From: JBOFCO01 sp051646105
GTDB taxonomy: Bacteria > Pseudomonadota > Alphaproteobacteria > Rhodobacterales > Rhodobacteraceae
Length of the DNA: 41,531 nt
NCBI GenBank assembly: GCA_051646105.1
Contig: JBOFCO010000223.1
Coordinates: 1 to 41,531, forward strand
Direction of reading: 5' to 3'
The notes under the pieces were generated by a model, which searched no databases, was not told where the DNA came from, and saw only the letters and a program-made list of their open reading frames with translations. The position numbers and the translations under genes are program-made. Positions 24,946-34,208 of this stretch are shown piece after piece (the first letter of the stretch is position 1; the number at the start of each line of letters is the position of its first letter).

Positions 24946-26052
24946 ATGGCACGGATCACGCTTTCCAATCTGGCGCACAGCTACAGCGCCACCCCGAAAT
25001 CCGACGCTGATTATGCGCTGAAGCGGATGGACCACATCTGGGATGACGGCGGGGCCTATGCGCTGCTCGGCCCGTCCGGCTGCGGCAAGACCACGCTGCT
25101 GAACATTATTTCCGGCCTGCTGACACCATCCGAAGGCCGCATCCTGTTCGGCGATCAGGATGTGACCACCGCGCCGACCGCCGCGCGCAACATTGCGCAG
25201 GTGTTCCAGTTTCCAGTGGTCTACGACACCATGTCCGTCCGCGACAATCTGGCCTTTCCGCTGAAGAACCGCGGGGCCGACGCCGCATACATCACGCGCC
25301 GGGTCGAACACATCGCCCGCATGATCGGGATGGAGGCGAGGCTGGATACCAAGGCGCGTGGCCTGACGGCAGATGCCAAACAGAAAATCAGCCTTGGCCG
25401 CGGCATGGTGCGCGAGGATGTAAACGCCATCCTGTTTGACGAACCGCTGACCGTGATCGACCCGCATATGAAATGGGAACTGCGCACGCAGCTAAAGGCG
25501 CTGCACCGGGAGTTTCGTCACACGATGATCTATGTGACTCACGACCAGACAGAGGCGCTGACCTTCGCCGACAAGGTGGTGGTGATGTATGACGGACGTG
25601 TCGTCCAGATGGGCACGCCTGCCGAACTGTTCGAACGCCCGGCGCATACCTTTGTGGGCTATTTCATCGGCTCGCCGGGGATGAACCTGCTGCCCGCCAC
25701 GGTTCAGGGCAGGGCAGCCACCGTTGAAGGCGCCGACCTGCTGCTTGCGGGCGATTACGGTTCCCCGCAGGGCAAGGTCGAAATCGGTATCCGACCGGAA
25801 TTTCTGCGCCCCGTGGTGGGGGGGAATGGCCTGCCCATCCGCGTCCGCAGGGTCGAGGACGTGGGCCGCCACCGCGTCGTGCGCGCCGAAACAGCCGGAC
25901 GGGACATCAATCTGGTGCTGCCCGAAGGCACGCCCGTTCCCGCCGATGCCAATCGTGCAGAGGCCGTTGCCAGCGCCGTCAATGTTTATGTCGACGACTG
26001 GCGCATCAGCCCCGCCGGCGAAATACCCGCCCAGCATGGAAAGGCCGCGTGA
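24946..26052 (+). CDS. glpT: Glycerol ABC importer ATPase GlpT
   Basis: The 368-residue partner ATPase of GlpS has Walker A GPSGCGKT (42-49), Walker B AILFDE (161-166) and the switch histidine H199 in YVTHDQTEA. The signature LSGGQ is replaced by LTADAKQ (140-146). Its C-terminal domain resembles MalK/UgpC regulatory domains. GlpS keeps LSGGQ but lacks the histidine, so in a GlpS-GlpT heterodimer one ATP site would be complete and the other degenerate. It starts nine bases after the glpS stop. The name refers to the rhizobial glpSTPQ system and not to the Escherichia coli glycerol-3-phosphate antiporter. Confidence 0.92.
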   Translation: MARITLSNLAHSYSATPKSDADYALKRMDHIWDDGGAYALLGPSGCGKTTLLNIISGLLTPSEGRILFGDQDVTTAPTAARNIAQVFQFPVVYDTMSVRDNLAFPLKNRGADAAYITRRVEHIARMIGMEARLDTKARGLTADAKQKISLGRGMVREDVNAILFDEPLTVIDPHMKWELRTQLKALHREFRHTMIYVTHDQTEALTFADKVVVMYDGRVVQMGTPAELFERPAHTFVGYFIGSPGMNLLPATVQGRAATVEGADLLLAGDYGSPQGKVEIGIRPEFLRPVVGGNGLPIRVRRVEDVGRHRVVRAETAGRDINLVLPEGTPVPADANRAEAVASAVNVYVDDWRISPAGEIPAQHGKAA

Positions 26053-26926
26053 TGGACAAGCCGCTGAACAACAAGGCATGGTTCCTTGTCCTGCCTGTGC
26101 TGGTGCTGGTCGCCTTTTCCGCCGTGCTGCCGCTGATGACGGTGGTCAACTATTCGGTGCAGGACACGTTCGGGAACAACGAATTCTTCTGGACAGGGCT
26201 TGAGTGGTTCGAGGACCAGATCACATCGGACCGGCTGCACGACGCATTGCTGCGACAGGTGATCTTTTCCGCCATCATTCTGGCGATCGAGGTGCCGCTG
26301 GGCATCTTTGTCGCGCTGAACATGCCGAAGAAGGGCTTCTGGGCCAGCTTCTGCCTGGTGCTGATGGCCCTGCCGCTGCTGATCCCGTTCAACGTCGTCG
26401 GCACGATCTGGCAGATTTTCGGTCGCGTCGACATCGGTCTGCTGGGTCATACGCTGGCTGCGCTGGGCATCGACTATAACTACACCAACGATCCGCTGGA
26501 CGCGTGGGTGACCGTTATCATCATGGATGTCTGGCACTGGACATCGTTGGTGGCGCTGCTGTGCTACGCTGGTCTGCAATCCATCCCCGATGCCTATTAT
26601 CAGGCCGCCAAGATCGATCAGGCCAGCCGGGGCAAGGTGTTCCGCTATATCGAGCTGCCCAAGATGAAGGGCGTGCTGCTGATTGCCGTTCTGCTGCGGT
26701 TCATGGACAGTTTCATGATCTATACCGAGCCCTTCGTCGTCACCGGCGGTGGCCCCGGAAATTCGACAACGTTCCTGTCCATCGACCTTGTGAAAATGGC
26801 GGTCGGCCAGTTCGACCTTGGCCCGGCGGCCGCGTTTTCGATCATGTACTTCCTGGTGATCCTGCTGGTGAGCTGGGTGTTCTACACGGTGATGACCAAT
26901 CTCGATCAGGAAAAGGGGGCCGAGTG

Positions 26927-26927
<1 letters not shown>
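26052..26927 (+). CDS. glpP: Glycerol ABC importer permease GlpP
   Basis: The 291-residue protein is an inner-membrane permease of the MalF/UgpA type. It has about six helices, starting near residues 10-33 (FLVLPVLVLVAFSAVLPLMTVV), and the ATPase-coupling EAA loop near YYQAAKIDQASRGKVFRYIELP. The ATG at 26052 shares a base with the glpT stop. A GTG three bases upstream is an alternative start. It pairs with GlpQ to form the glycerol channel of the importer. The assignment follows from sequence type and conserved gene order. Confidence 0.92.
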
Positions 26928-27730
<803 letters not shown>

Positions 27731-27742
27731 GAGGAGCCCGCC

Positions 27743-28144
27743 ATGCAAACCACACGCTGGCCCACGATCTATGCCACGACCGGGGCCTTTCTGGCCGCTA
27801 TCCTGGCCTTTCTGGTCTGGTCCGTCCCCGCGACGGAAGACGGCAAGGATTGGTTCGCGCCACTGATCCCCGGCGGCTGGATGGCGTGGAGCTTCCCCGT
27901 CGCCCTGTTCTTCTTTGTCATCTTTTGCCTGCTGGTGATCTTTACCCTGCTGGCGATCCGGTTCCCGGAAACTCCGCGCCGCGGCATCCTGCGGATCGAC
28001 ACCACGCGCGGGGACCGGCTGTTCATCTCGCTTCTTGGGTCGGCATTTATTCATATCGGCTGGCTCGCCGCCTTCGGTGCCCCTGTCTGGGGGGCGCTGA
28101 TCCTTAGCCTTGTCTATGCCGCTGCGGTGTTCCGCTGGGTCTAG
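27743..28144 (+). CDS. glpU: Small membrane protein of the glycerol transport operon (DUF2160-like), GlpU
   Basis: The 133-residue product has four hydrophobic segments: about residues 9-28, 47-72 (WSFPVALFFFVIFCLLVIF), 94-108 and 112-130. It matches the DUF2160-type proteins that sit between glpQ and the binding protein in alphaproteobacterial glp loci, where it is called GlpU. Its role is not established. It is probably an accessory subunit of the permease complex. It follows glpQ by 12 bases with GAGGAG just upstream, and is followed by a GC-rich hairpin before glpV. Confidence 0.85.
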   Translation: MQTTRWPTIYATTGAFLAAILAFLVWSVPATEDGKDWFAPLIPGGWMAWSFPVALFFFVIFCLLVIFTLLAIRFPETPRRGILRIDTTRGDRLFISLLGSAFIHIGWLAAFGAPVWGALILSLVYAAAVFRWV

Positions 28145-28158
28145 ACAAGGTATCCGAC

Positions 28159-28174
28159 CCGGGGGCGACCCCGG
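28159..28174 (+). other. GC hairpin with GNRA loop between glpU and glpV
   Basis: CCGGGG-GCGA-CCCCGG forms a six-pair GC stem closed by a GCGA tetraloop of the stable GNRA class. It lies 15 bases after the glpU stop and 34 bases before the glpV ATG. No T run follows, so it is not a classical terminator. A likely role is to stabilise the glpV mRNA after processing, giving more binding protein than permease. Confidence 0.55.
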
Positions 28175-28208
28175 CAAAACCAAGTCTCAAAATTCTGGGA
28201 GGAATCAG

Positions 28209-29930
28209 ATGAGATTGCGACACACCTCGACCGCCATGGCGCTTGCGCTCATGGCCCTTGCCGCCCCTGCCTGGGCGGATATGGATGCGGCGAAAGCCTT
28301 CCTGGACGCCGAGATCGGCGAGCTTTCCACGCTGGACCGCGCCGCACAGGAAGCGGAAATGCAGTGGTTCGTCGACGCCGCGGCACCTTATGCGGGCATG
28401 GACATCAAGGTGGTGTCGGAAACCATCACCACGCATGAATACGAATCCAAGGTGCTGGCCCCGGCCTTTACCGCGATCACCGGCATCAAGGTCACCCATG
28501 ACCTGATCGGCGAAGGCGACGTTGTCGAAAAGCTGCAAACGCAGATGCAGTCGGGCGAAAACATCTATGACGCCTACATCAACGACTCTGATCTGATCGG
28601 CACGCACTGGCGTTACCAGCAGGCCCGCAACCTGACCGACTGGATGTCGGGCGAGGGCGCGGCGGTGACCAACCCCAATATCGACGTTGCCGATTTCATC
28701 GGGGCCAAGTTCACCACCGGGCCGGACGGCAAGCTGTATCAGCTTCCCGACCAGCAGTTCGCGAACCTCTACTGGTTCCGCTATGACTGGTTCAACGACC
28801 AGAAGACCAAGGACGACTTCAAGGCAAAGTACGGCTACGATCTGGGCGTGCCGCTGAACTGGTCGGCCTATGAAGATATCGCCGAATTCTTCACCGGGCG
28901 CGACATGTCCTATGCGGGCGGGCCGACCGCTGTCTGGGGCAACATGGACTACGGCAAGAAAGACCCCAGCCTTGGCTGGCGTTACACTGATGCCTGGATG
29001 TCCATGGCCGGCATGGGCGATGTTGGCGAACCGAACGGCCTGCCGGTTGACGAATGGGGCATCCGGGTCGACGAAAACAGCCGTCCGGTCGGTTCCTGCG
29101 TAGCCCGTGGCGGCGCCACGAACGACGCGGCTGCCGTTTATGCGGTGACGAAGGCCATCGACTGGTTGCAGCGCTTCACTCCGCCGGAAGCCCAGGGCAT
29201 GACCTTTGGCGAGGCAGGCCCGGTGCCCGCGCAGGGTTCCATCGCGCAGCAGATGTTCTGGTACACCGCCTTTACCGCCGACATGGTCAAGGAAGGTCTG
29301 CCCGTGATGAACGAGGACGGTACGCCGAAATGGCGCATGGCTCCCTCGCCGCACGGCGCCTACTGGCAGGAAGGCATGAAGGTCGGCTATCAGGACGCGG
29401 GTTCCTGGACGCTGATGCAGTCGACCCCGGTGGACCGCGCGCAGGCCGCATGGCTTTACGCGCAGTTCGTCACGTCAAAGACCGTGGATGTGAAGAAGTC
29501 CCATGTCGGCCTGACCTTCATCCGCGAATCCACCATCCAGCACCAAAGCTTCACCGACCGCGCCCCGAACCTGGGCGGTCTGGTGGAATTCTACCGCAGC
29601 CCCGCCCGCGTGCAGTGGTCGCCCACGGGCACCAACGTGCCGGACTATCCTAAGCTGGCGCAGCTGTGGTGGCAGAACATCGGCGATGCCATGTCGGGCG
29701 ACAAGACCCCGCAGGAAGCGCTGGATGCCCTGTGTGAAGAGCAGGAAAAGGTGCTGGAACGCCTGGAACGCGCAGGCGTTCAGGGCGACATCGGTCCGAA
29801 GATGAACGAACCGAAAGACCCGCAGGAATGGCTGGACGAACCGGGATCGCCCGTCGCAAAGCTGGAAAACGAAAAGCCGCAGGGCGAAACGGTTTCCTAT
29901 GACGAGCTGATCAAGTCCTGGCAGAACTGA
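28209..29930 (+). CDS. glpV: Glycerol-binding periplasmic protein GlpV
   Basis: The 573-residue product is the periplasmic receptor of the glycerol ABC importer. A signal peptide (MRLRHTSTAMALALMALAAPAWA) precedes a large type-1 solute-binding fold, longer than the 400-450 residues of sugar-binding proteins, as is usual for GlpV. Segments such as DMKVVSET-like DIKVVSETITTHEYESKVL, PDQQFANLYWFRYDWF and GYDLGVPLNWSAYEDIAEFF fit the family. A strong GGGAGGA lies upstream of the ATG at 28209. Hairpins on both sides of the gene may set its expression apart from its neighbours. Confidence 0.93.
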   Translation: MRLRHTSTAMALALMALAAPAWADMDAAKAFLDAEIGELSTLDRAAQEAEMQWFVDAAAPYAGMDIKVVSETITTHEYESKVLAPAFTAITGIKVTHDLIGEGDVVEKLQTQMQSGENIYDAYINDSDLIGTHWRYQQARNLTDWMSGEGAAVTNPNIDVADFIGAKFTTGPDGKLYQLPDQQFANLYWFRYDWFNDQKTKDDFKAKYGYDLGVPLNWSAYEDIAEFFTGRDMSYAGGPTAVWGNMDYGKKDPSLGWRYTDAWMSMAGMGDVGEPNGLPVDEWGIRVDENSRPVGSCVARGGATNDAAAVYAVTKAIDWLQRFTPPEAQGMTFGEAGPVPAQGSIAQQMFWYTAFTADMVKEGLPVMNEDGTPKWRMAPSPHGAYWQEGMKVGYQDAGSWTLMQSTPVDRAQAAWLYAQFVTSKTVDVKKSHVGLTFIRESTIQHQSFTDRAPNLGGLVEFYRSPARVQWSPTGTNVPDYPKLAQLWWQNIGDAMSGDKTPQEALDALCEEQEKVLERLERAGVQGDIGPKMNEPKDPQEWLDEPGSPVAKLENEKPQGETVSYDELIKSWQN

Positions 29931-29940
29931 TCTGAAACCG

Positions 29941-29963
29941 GGCGGGGCCACGATGGCCCCGCC
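29941..29963 (+). terminator. Strong hairpin between glpV and glpK (attenuator or mRNA 3' stabiliser)
   Basis: GGCGGGGCCA-CGA-TGGCCCCGCC is a perfect ten-pair inverted repeat with a three-base loop, ten bases after the glpV stop. A moderately T-rich stretch (CTTCTTTCTT, 29976-29985) follows only after about 12 bases, so it is at best a partial terminator. It may lower glpK transcription relative to glpV or protect the upstream mRNA end. Confidence 0.6.
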
Positions 29964-30067
29964 TGACCCGGCAGCTTCTTTCTTGCCCGGATACGCACCG
30001 GTATTTCCGCCGCGTCGTCGCCCGCGTATTCGTGCAAGGCAGAAATTCCGAAAGAGCGTGGCCCATC

Positions 30068-31558
30068 ATGACCCATATCCTCGCCATAGATCAGGGCACC
30101 ACCTCCAGCCGCGCGATCCTGTTCGACCCGGCCTTGCGTGTCATCGCGACCGCGCAGGAAGAGTTCCCGCAGTATTTCCCCCGGTCTGGCTGGGTGGAAC
30201 ACGATCCCGCCGACCTGTGGTCGACCGTGGCAGGAACCTGTCGGGCGGTGATTGAAAAGGCCGGGATTGACGGCACGGGCATTGCGGCCATCGGCATCAC
30301 CAACCAGCGCGAAACCGTGGTGGTCTGGGATCGGGATTCCGGCGCGCCGATCCACAATGCCATCGTCTGGCAGGATCGCCGCACCGCCGATACCTGCGCC
30401 ACGCTCCGGGAACAGGGGCATGAGGCGCTGGTGCGCGATCATACGGGGCTGCTGCTTGACCCGTATTTCTCGGCCACCAAGCTGGCATGGATTCTGGATC
30501 ACGCCGACGGTGCACGTGAAAAGGCAGCGGCGGGCAAGCTGCTGTTCGGCACGGTGGACTGCTATCTGATCTGGAAGCTGACCGGCGGGCGTGTCCATGC
30601 CACCGACGCCACCAATGCCGCCCGGACCATGCTGTACGACATTCGCAAGGGTCGTTGGGACGATGACATTTGCGCCTTGTTCGGCATTCCCATGACGATG
30701 CTGCCAGCGGTGAAGGATTGCGCCGCCGATTTCGGCAAGACCCGCGCCGACCTGTTCGGGCGGGAAATCCCGATCCTGGGCGTGGCGGGCGACCAGCAGG
30801 CAGCGACAGTCGGGCAGGCGTGTTTTGCTCCCGGAATGATGAAATCAACCTATGGGACCGGATGCTTCGCCCTGATGAACACCGGCTCCGAAATGGTGCT
30901 CAGCAAGAACCGGCTGCTGACCACCATTGCCTATCAGCTGGACGGCAAGGCCACCTATGCGCTGGAAGGGTCGATCTTTATCGCGGGGGCCGTGGTGCAA
31001 TGGCTGCGCGACGGGCTGGGGCTGATCCGCCAGGCGGGCGAAACCCAGGCACTGGCCGAAGCTGCCGATCCGCAGCAGTCGGTCTATCTGGTGCCGGCGT
31101 TTACGGGGCTGGGTGCGCCCTGGTGGGACCCGGAGGCACGGGGTGCGATCTTCGGGCTGACGCGCAATTCCGGCCCTGCGGAATTCGCCCGCGCCGCGCT
31201 GGAAAGCGTCGGCTACCAGACGCGCGATCTGATGGAGGCAATGAAAGCCGACATGGGCGCGACCGGCGGTGGCGTGCTTCGTGTCGATGGCGGCATGTCC
31301 GCTTCCGACTGGACGATGCAGTTTCTGGCCAACATTCTTGGGGCACCGGTCGACCGGCCGACCGTGCTGGAGACCACGGCGCTGGGTGTCGGCTGGCTGG
31401 CCGGGATGCGCGCCGGTATCTGCCCCGCACAGGACGAATTCGCGCGCGACTGGGCGCTTGATCGCCGCTTCACTCCGGCAATGGCGGAAGATGCGAGGGC
31501 CGCTAAGTATCAGGGTTGGCGCGATGCTATTCGTCGGACGCTGACCGGCCAGCAGTAG
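30068..31558 (+). CDS. glpK: Glycerol kinase
   Basis: The 496-residue enzyme phosphorylates glycerol to glycerol-3-phosphate with ATP in the cytoplasm, trapping it and making the substrate of GlpD. It shows the N-terminal DQGTTSSRAI phosphate-binding segment of FGGY kinases, AIGITNQRETVVVWD, YFSATKLAWILDH, and the FGGY C-terminal signatures PAFTGLGAPWWDPEARG and LRVDGGMSASDW. The length matches the family. The ATG at 30068 begins MTHILAIDQG and is preferred to an upstream opening at 30032. Its ribosome binding site is weak. It is the last gene of the glp operon and converges with the LysR gene 31 bases later. Confidence 0.95.
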   Translation: MTHILAIDQGTTSSRAILFDPALRVIATAQEEFPQYFPRSGWVEHDPADLWSTVAGTCRAVIEKAGIDGTGIAAIGITNQRETVVVWDRDSGAPIHNAIVWQDRRTADTCATLREQGHEALVRDHTGLLLDPYFSATKLAWILDHADGAREKAAAGKLLFGTVDCYLIWKLTGGRVHATDATNAARTMLYDIRKGRWDDDICALFGIPMTMLPAVKDCAADFGKTRADLFGREIPILGVAGDQQAATVGQACFAPGMMKSTYGTGCFALMNTGSEMVLSKNRLLTTIAYQLDGKATYALEGSIFIAGAVVQWLRDGLGLIRQAGETQALAEAADPQQSVYLVPAFTGLGAPWWDPEARGAIFGLTRNSGPAEFARAALESVGYQTRDLMEAMKADMGATGGGVLRVDGGMSASDWTMQFLANILGAPVDRPTVLETTALGVGWLAGMRAGICPAQDEFARDWALDRRFTPAMAEDARAAKYQGWRDAIRRTLTGQQ

Positions 31559-31589
31559 CCTGGAAACTGGCCGCAGGCGCGCGAGCGGC

Positions 31590-32513
31590 TTATCGCGCTT
31601 CGACCCCGGCGCCCCGCTGATCCAGAAGCCAGTCCCGCACGTCCTGCGCAGCGCGAGGCAATGGCGTGTCTTTGGGCCAGATGACATGGAAATGTTTGCC
31701 CGTCCGCAGGACATGTTCGGTCAGCCGGACCAGTGCGCCCTTGGAAACCAGCCCGTCGACAAGATGCCGCCAGCCAAGCGCGACGCCCTGCCCGGCCATG
31801 ACCGATTGTATCACGAGGACATAGTCGTTGATCTGCAGGCCCTTTGGCACCCGCTGGCCGTCGATGCCGGCGGAATGGAACCAGTCTGTCCATGTCGCGG
31901 CAGAACGGAACGGTTCTTCAAGATGGATCAGTTGATGGGTCAGAAGATCGGCTTTTGTCTGCGGCGCAAGACGTCCGGACAGGTAACCTGTTCCGCAAAC
32001 CGGAAAGATTTCTTCAGGTGCCAGAGGTTCGGCAATGTAATGCGGCCAATCTGCGGGATCGCCGCCGCGCACGCCCAGGGGAATGCCTTCCCCCAGCAGA
32101 TCAAGGTCACGGTCTGCGGTCTGGATGCGCAGGTCGACATCGGGCAGGGCAGCACGAAACGACTCCATTCTTGGTACCATCCAGAAGGCCGCAAATGCGG
32201 TCGAGCAGGAAAGGGTAACATGGCCACCCGTTGCAACAGATCGCAGGGTCTGGGCTGACCTTTCTATATGCGAAAGCCCGATCGTGACATCGGCGTGGAA
32301 TCGTTGCCCCGCCCCTGACAGACGAACGCGGCGGTACTCCCGAATGAAGAGCGGGACGCCGAGTTGGTTCTCTAGCCGGGCTATTGCGTAGGAAACGGCG
32401 GCCTGGCTCATGGCCAGTTCCCGCCCGGCGGCCGAGAAACTTGACAATCGCCCTGCCGCTTCAAAGACGACAAGACTGCCAAGAGACGGGAGCAGACGAC
32501 GGAGCGGTTCCAT
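31590..32513 (-). CDS. LysR-family transcriptional regulator (GcvA-like)
   Basis: The 307-residue regulator has an N-terminal winged helix-turn-helix, about residues 10-70 (LGSLVVFEAAGRLSSFSAAG and QAAVSYAIARLENQLGVPLF), and a C-terminal effector-binding domain. The sequence type is that of GcvA-like LysR proteins. It is divergent from the MttB-family gene with a 90-base gap, the usual arrangement for a LysR protein controlling its neighbour. The expected inducer is a methylated amine or a product of it, but that is inference. A TGAC-N8-GTCA element lies just before its start. Confidence 0.9.
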   Translation of the reverse strand: MEPLRRLLPSLGSLVVFEAAGRLSSFSAAGRELAMSQAAVSYAIARLENQLGVPLFIREYRRVRLSGAGQRFHADVTIGLSHIERSAQTLRSVATGGHVTLSCSTAFAAFWMVPRMESFRAALPDVDLRIQTADRDLDLLGEGIPLGVRGGDPADWPHYIAEPLAPEEIFPVCGTGYLSGRLAPQTKADLLTHQLIHLEEPFRSAATWTDWFHSAGIDGQRVPKGLQINDYVLVIQSVMAGQGVALGWRHLVDGLVSKGALVRLTEHVLRTGKHFHVIWPKDTPLPRAAQDVRDWLLDQRGAGVEAR

Positions 32514-32517
32514 AAGC

Positions 32518-32533
32518 TGACATTATCAAGTCA
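32518..32533. promoter_or_regulatory. TGAC-N8-GTCA inverted repeat in the LysR/mttB gap
   Basis: A four-base inverted repeat with an eight-base AT-rich spacer lies four bases upstream of the LysR start codon, within the 90-base divergent gap. Its form is compatible with a LysR-type operator, and its place would allow autorepression. The arms are short, so chance is possible. Confidence 0.35.
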
Positions 32534-32603
32534 ATGAAGATTATCCAGCGTTACCAAGCGGGCCAAGTGCCGTAGCCTGTAAAGATCAGGGTAAGGGGAT
32601 GTC

Positions 32604-34175
32604 ATGGCGGACGGGAATTCAGAGGGTCAGGACCCAAAGCGCCAGCGCGGAGGCAGAAACCAGCGGCGGGAAACGCGGCTGCGCGGCGATCAGACGATGC
32701 GACGGCCCTATATTGTGCGCGGCATCCCGACCTATGACATCCTGTCCGATGAAAGCCTGACCCGCATCGAGGAAACCGCCGACCGCATTCTTGCCGAGAT
32801 CGGGATCGAACTGCGCGACGATGCCGAGGCGATGCTTCTATACAAGGCGGCAGGTGCCGAGGTGATCGAACAGTCGCAGGGCATCTGGCGGGTAAAGTTT
32901 GAGCCCGGAATGGTGCGCGAAATCCTGAGGTCGGCACCGGCAGCATTCACGCAGCACGCCCGCAACCCAGCCAACAACGTATTGATCGGCGGCAAGAACG
33001 TGGTCTTTGCCCCGTCCTACGGCAGCCCCTTCGTGATGGATCTGGATCGGGGGCGCAGATATGGCACGATCGAGGATTTCCAGAACTTCGTCAAACTGTC
33101 GCAAGCCTCTCCCTGGCTGCATCATTCGGGTGGGACCGTCTGCGAACCCACCGATGTGCCGGTGAACAAGCGTCATCTGGATATGGTGTATGCCCATATC
33201 CGCTATTCCGACCGGGCCTATCTCGGCTCTATCACCGCGCCGGAACGGGCGGCGGATTCGGTGGAGCTGTCGCGCATTCTGTTCGGTGCTGATTTTGTCG
33301 AGCAGAATTGTGTGGTGATGGGCAATTTCAACACCACTTCGCCGCTGGTGCTGGATGGTGTAACCGCTGCGGGAATCCGCACCTATGCGGCGGCCAATCA
33401 GGGATCGATCCATCTGCCGTTCCTGCTGGGTGGCGCGGTTGCGCCGCTGACCATTGCGGGGATGGTGGCGCAGGGTCTGGCGGAAAGCATGTCGTCCTGC
33501 GCCCTTGCCCAACTGGTGCGGCCCGGCGCGCCGGTCATTCTGGCCAGCTTCTTTTCATCCATGTCGCTTCGGTCGGGCTCGCCCACCTTTGGTACGCCGG
33601 AACCGGCAATCGGATCGCTGGCCATGGGACAGCTTGCACGGCGACTGAACCTGCCGCTGCGTTGTGCGGGAAATTTCTGCACCTCGAAACTGCCGGACGG
33701 ACAGGCGATGCAGCAAAGCATGATGTCGATGATGTCAGCCATTCAGGGCGGGGCGAATTATGTGCTGCATTCGGCGGGGTTCCTGGATGGGCTTTTGTCG
33801 ATGTCCTATGAAAAACACGTGATGGATACCGACATGTGCGGCGCGCTGCATGCCTATCTGGATGGCATGGCAGTAGATGACGACGCGCTTGCCTTTGAAG
33901 CACTGGCCGAACTCGGGCCGGGCCAGCACCTGTTCAGCACCGCCCACACCTTGCGCCATTATGAAACCGCTTATTGGGACTCGGCGCTGGATGACAACCA
34001 GCCCTGGGAAACCTGGGATGAGCAAGGGGGGATCGACAGCGCAAAACGCGCCAATGCGCGATGGAAAAAGACGCTTGCCGAGTATCAGGCCCCGCCCATT
34101 GACGAAGGCATCGATGAAGCGCTGCAAGATTTCATCGCCGGGCGCAGGCGTGCCGTGCCCGACATGTGGTATTGA
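32604..34175 (+). CDS. MttB-family (non-pyrrolysine) methyltransferase
   Basis: The 523-residue product belongs to the trimethylamine methyltransferase MttB superfamily, which moves a methyl group from a quaternary or tertiary amine to a corrinoid protein. Family segments include ILAEIGIELRDD near the N terminus, NVLIGGKNVVFAPSYGSPFV, LGGAVAPLTIAGMVAQGLAE and the C-terminal GRRRAVPDMWY. The frame has no internal TAG, so it is the non-pyrrolysine kind, like glycine-betaine MtgB. An AAGGGG ribosome binding site lies five to six bases before the ATG. The first 31 residues are polar and Arg-rich, and a Met at residue 32 is an alternative start. No corrinoid protein or activating enzyme lies in the window. 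The substrate is unknown. Confidence 0.88.
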   Translation: MADGNSEGQDPKRQRGGRNQRRETRLRGDQTMRRPYIVRGIPTYDILSDESLTRIEETADRILAEIGIELRDDAEAMLLYKAAGAEVIEQSQGIWRVKFEPGMVREILRSAPAAFTQHARNPANNVLIGGKNVVFAPSYGSPFVMDLDRGRRYGTIEDFQNFVKLSQASPWLHHSGGTVCEPTDVPVNKRHLDMVYAHIRYSDRAYLGSITAPERAADSVELSRILFGADFVEQNCVVMGNFNTTSPLVLDGVTAAGIRTYAAANQGSIHLPFLLGGAVAPLTIAGMVAQGLAESMSSCALAQLVRPGAPVILASFFSSMSLRSGSPTFGTPEPAIGSLAMGQLARRLNLPLRCAGNFCTSKLPDGQAMQQSMMSMMSAIQGGANYVLHSAGFLDGLLSMSYEKHVMDTDMCGALHAYLDGMAVDDDALAFEALAELGPGQHLFSTAHTLRHYETAYWDSALDDNQPWETWDEQGGIDSAKRANARWKKTLAEYQAPPIDEGIDEALQDFIAGRRRAVPDMWY

Positions 34176-34208
34176 TCACCCCTTTATCACTGTCGGTGGT
34201 GCGGCACC

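Noticed and set aside
23686..25467. 593-codon open frame on the minus strand
   Set aside because: It lies opposite glpS and glpT and shows only the Arg/Gln/His-rich pattern of antisense frames.
29941..29963. A definite rho-independent terminator ending the glp operon before glpK
   Set aside because: The stem is strong but the T-rich stretch starts about 12 bases later, and glpK is expected to be co-transcribed. It is listed as an attenuator-like hairpin only.
32604..34175. Pyrrolysine-containing trimethylamine methyltransferase
   Set aside because: The frame contains no in-frame TAG, and no pylT or pyl genes were seen, so it is a non-pyrrolysine family member.
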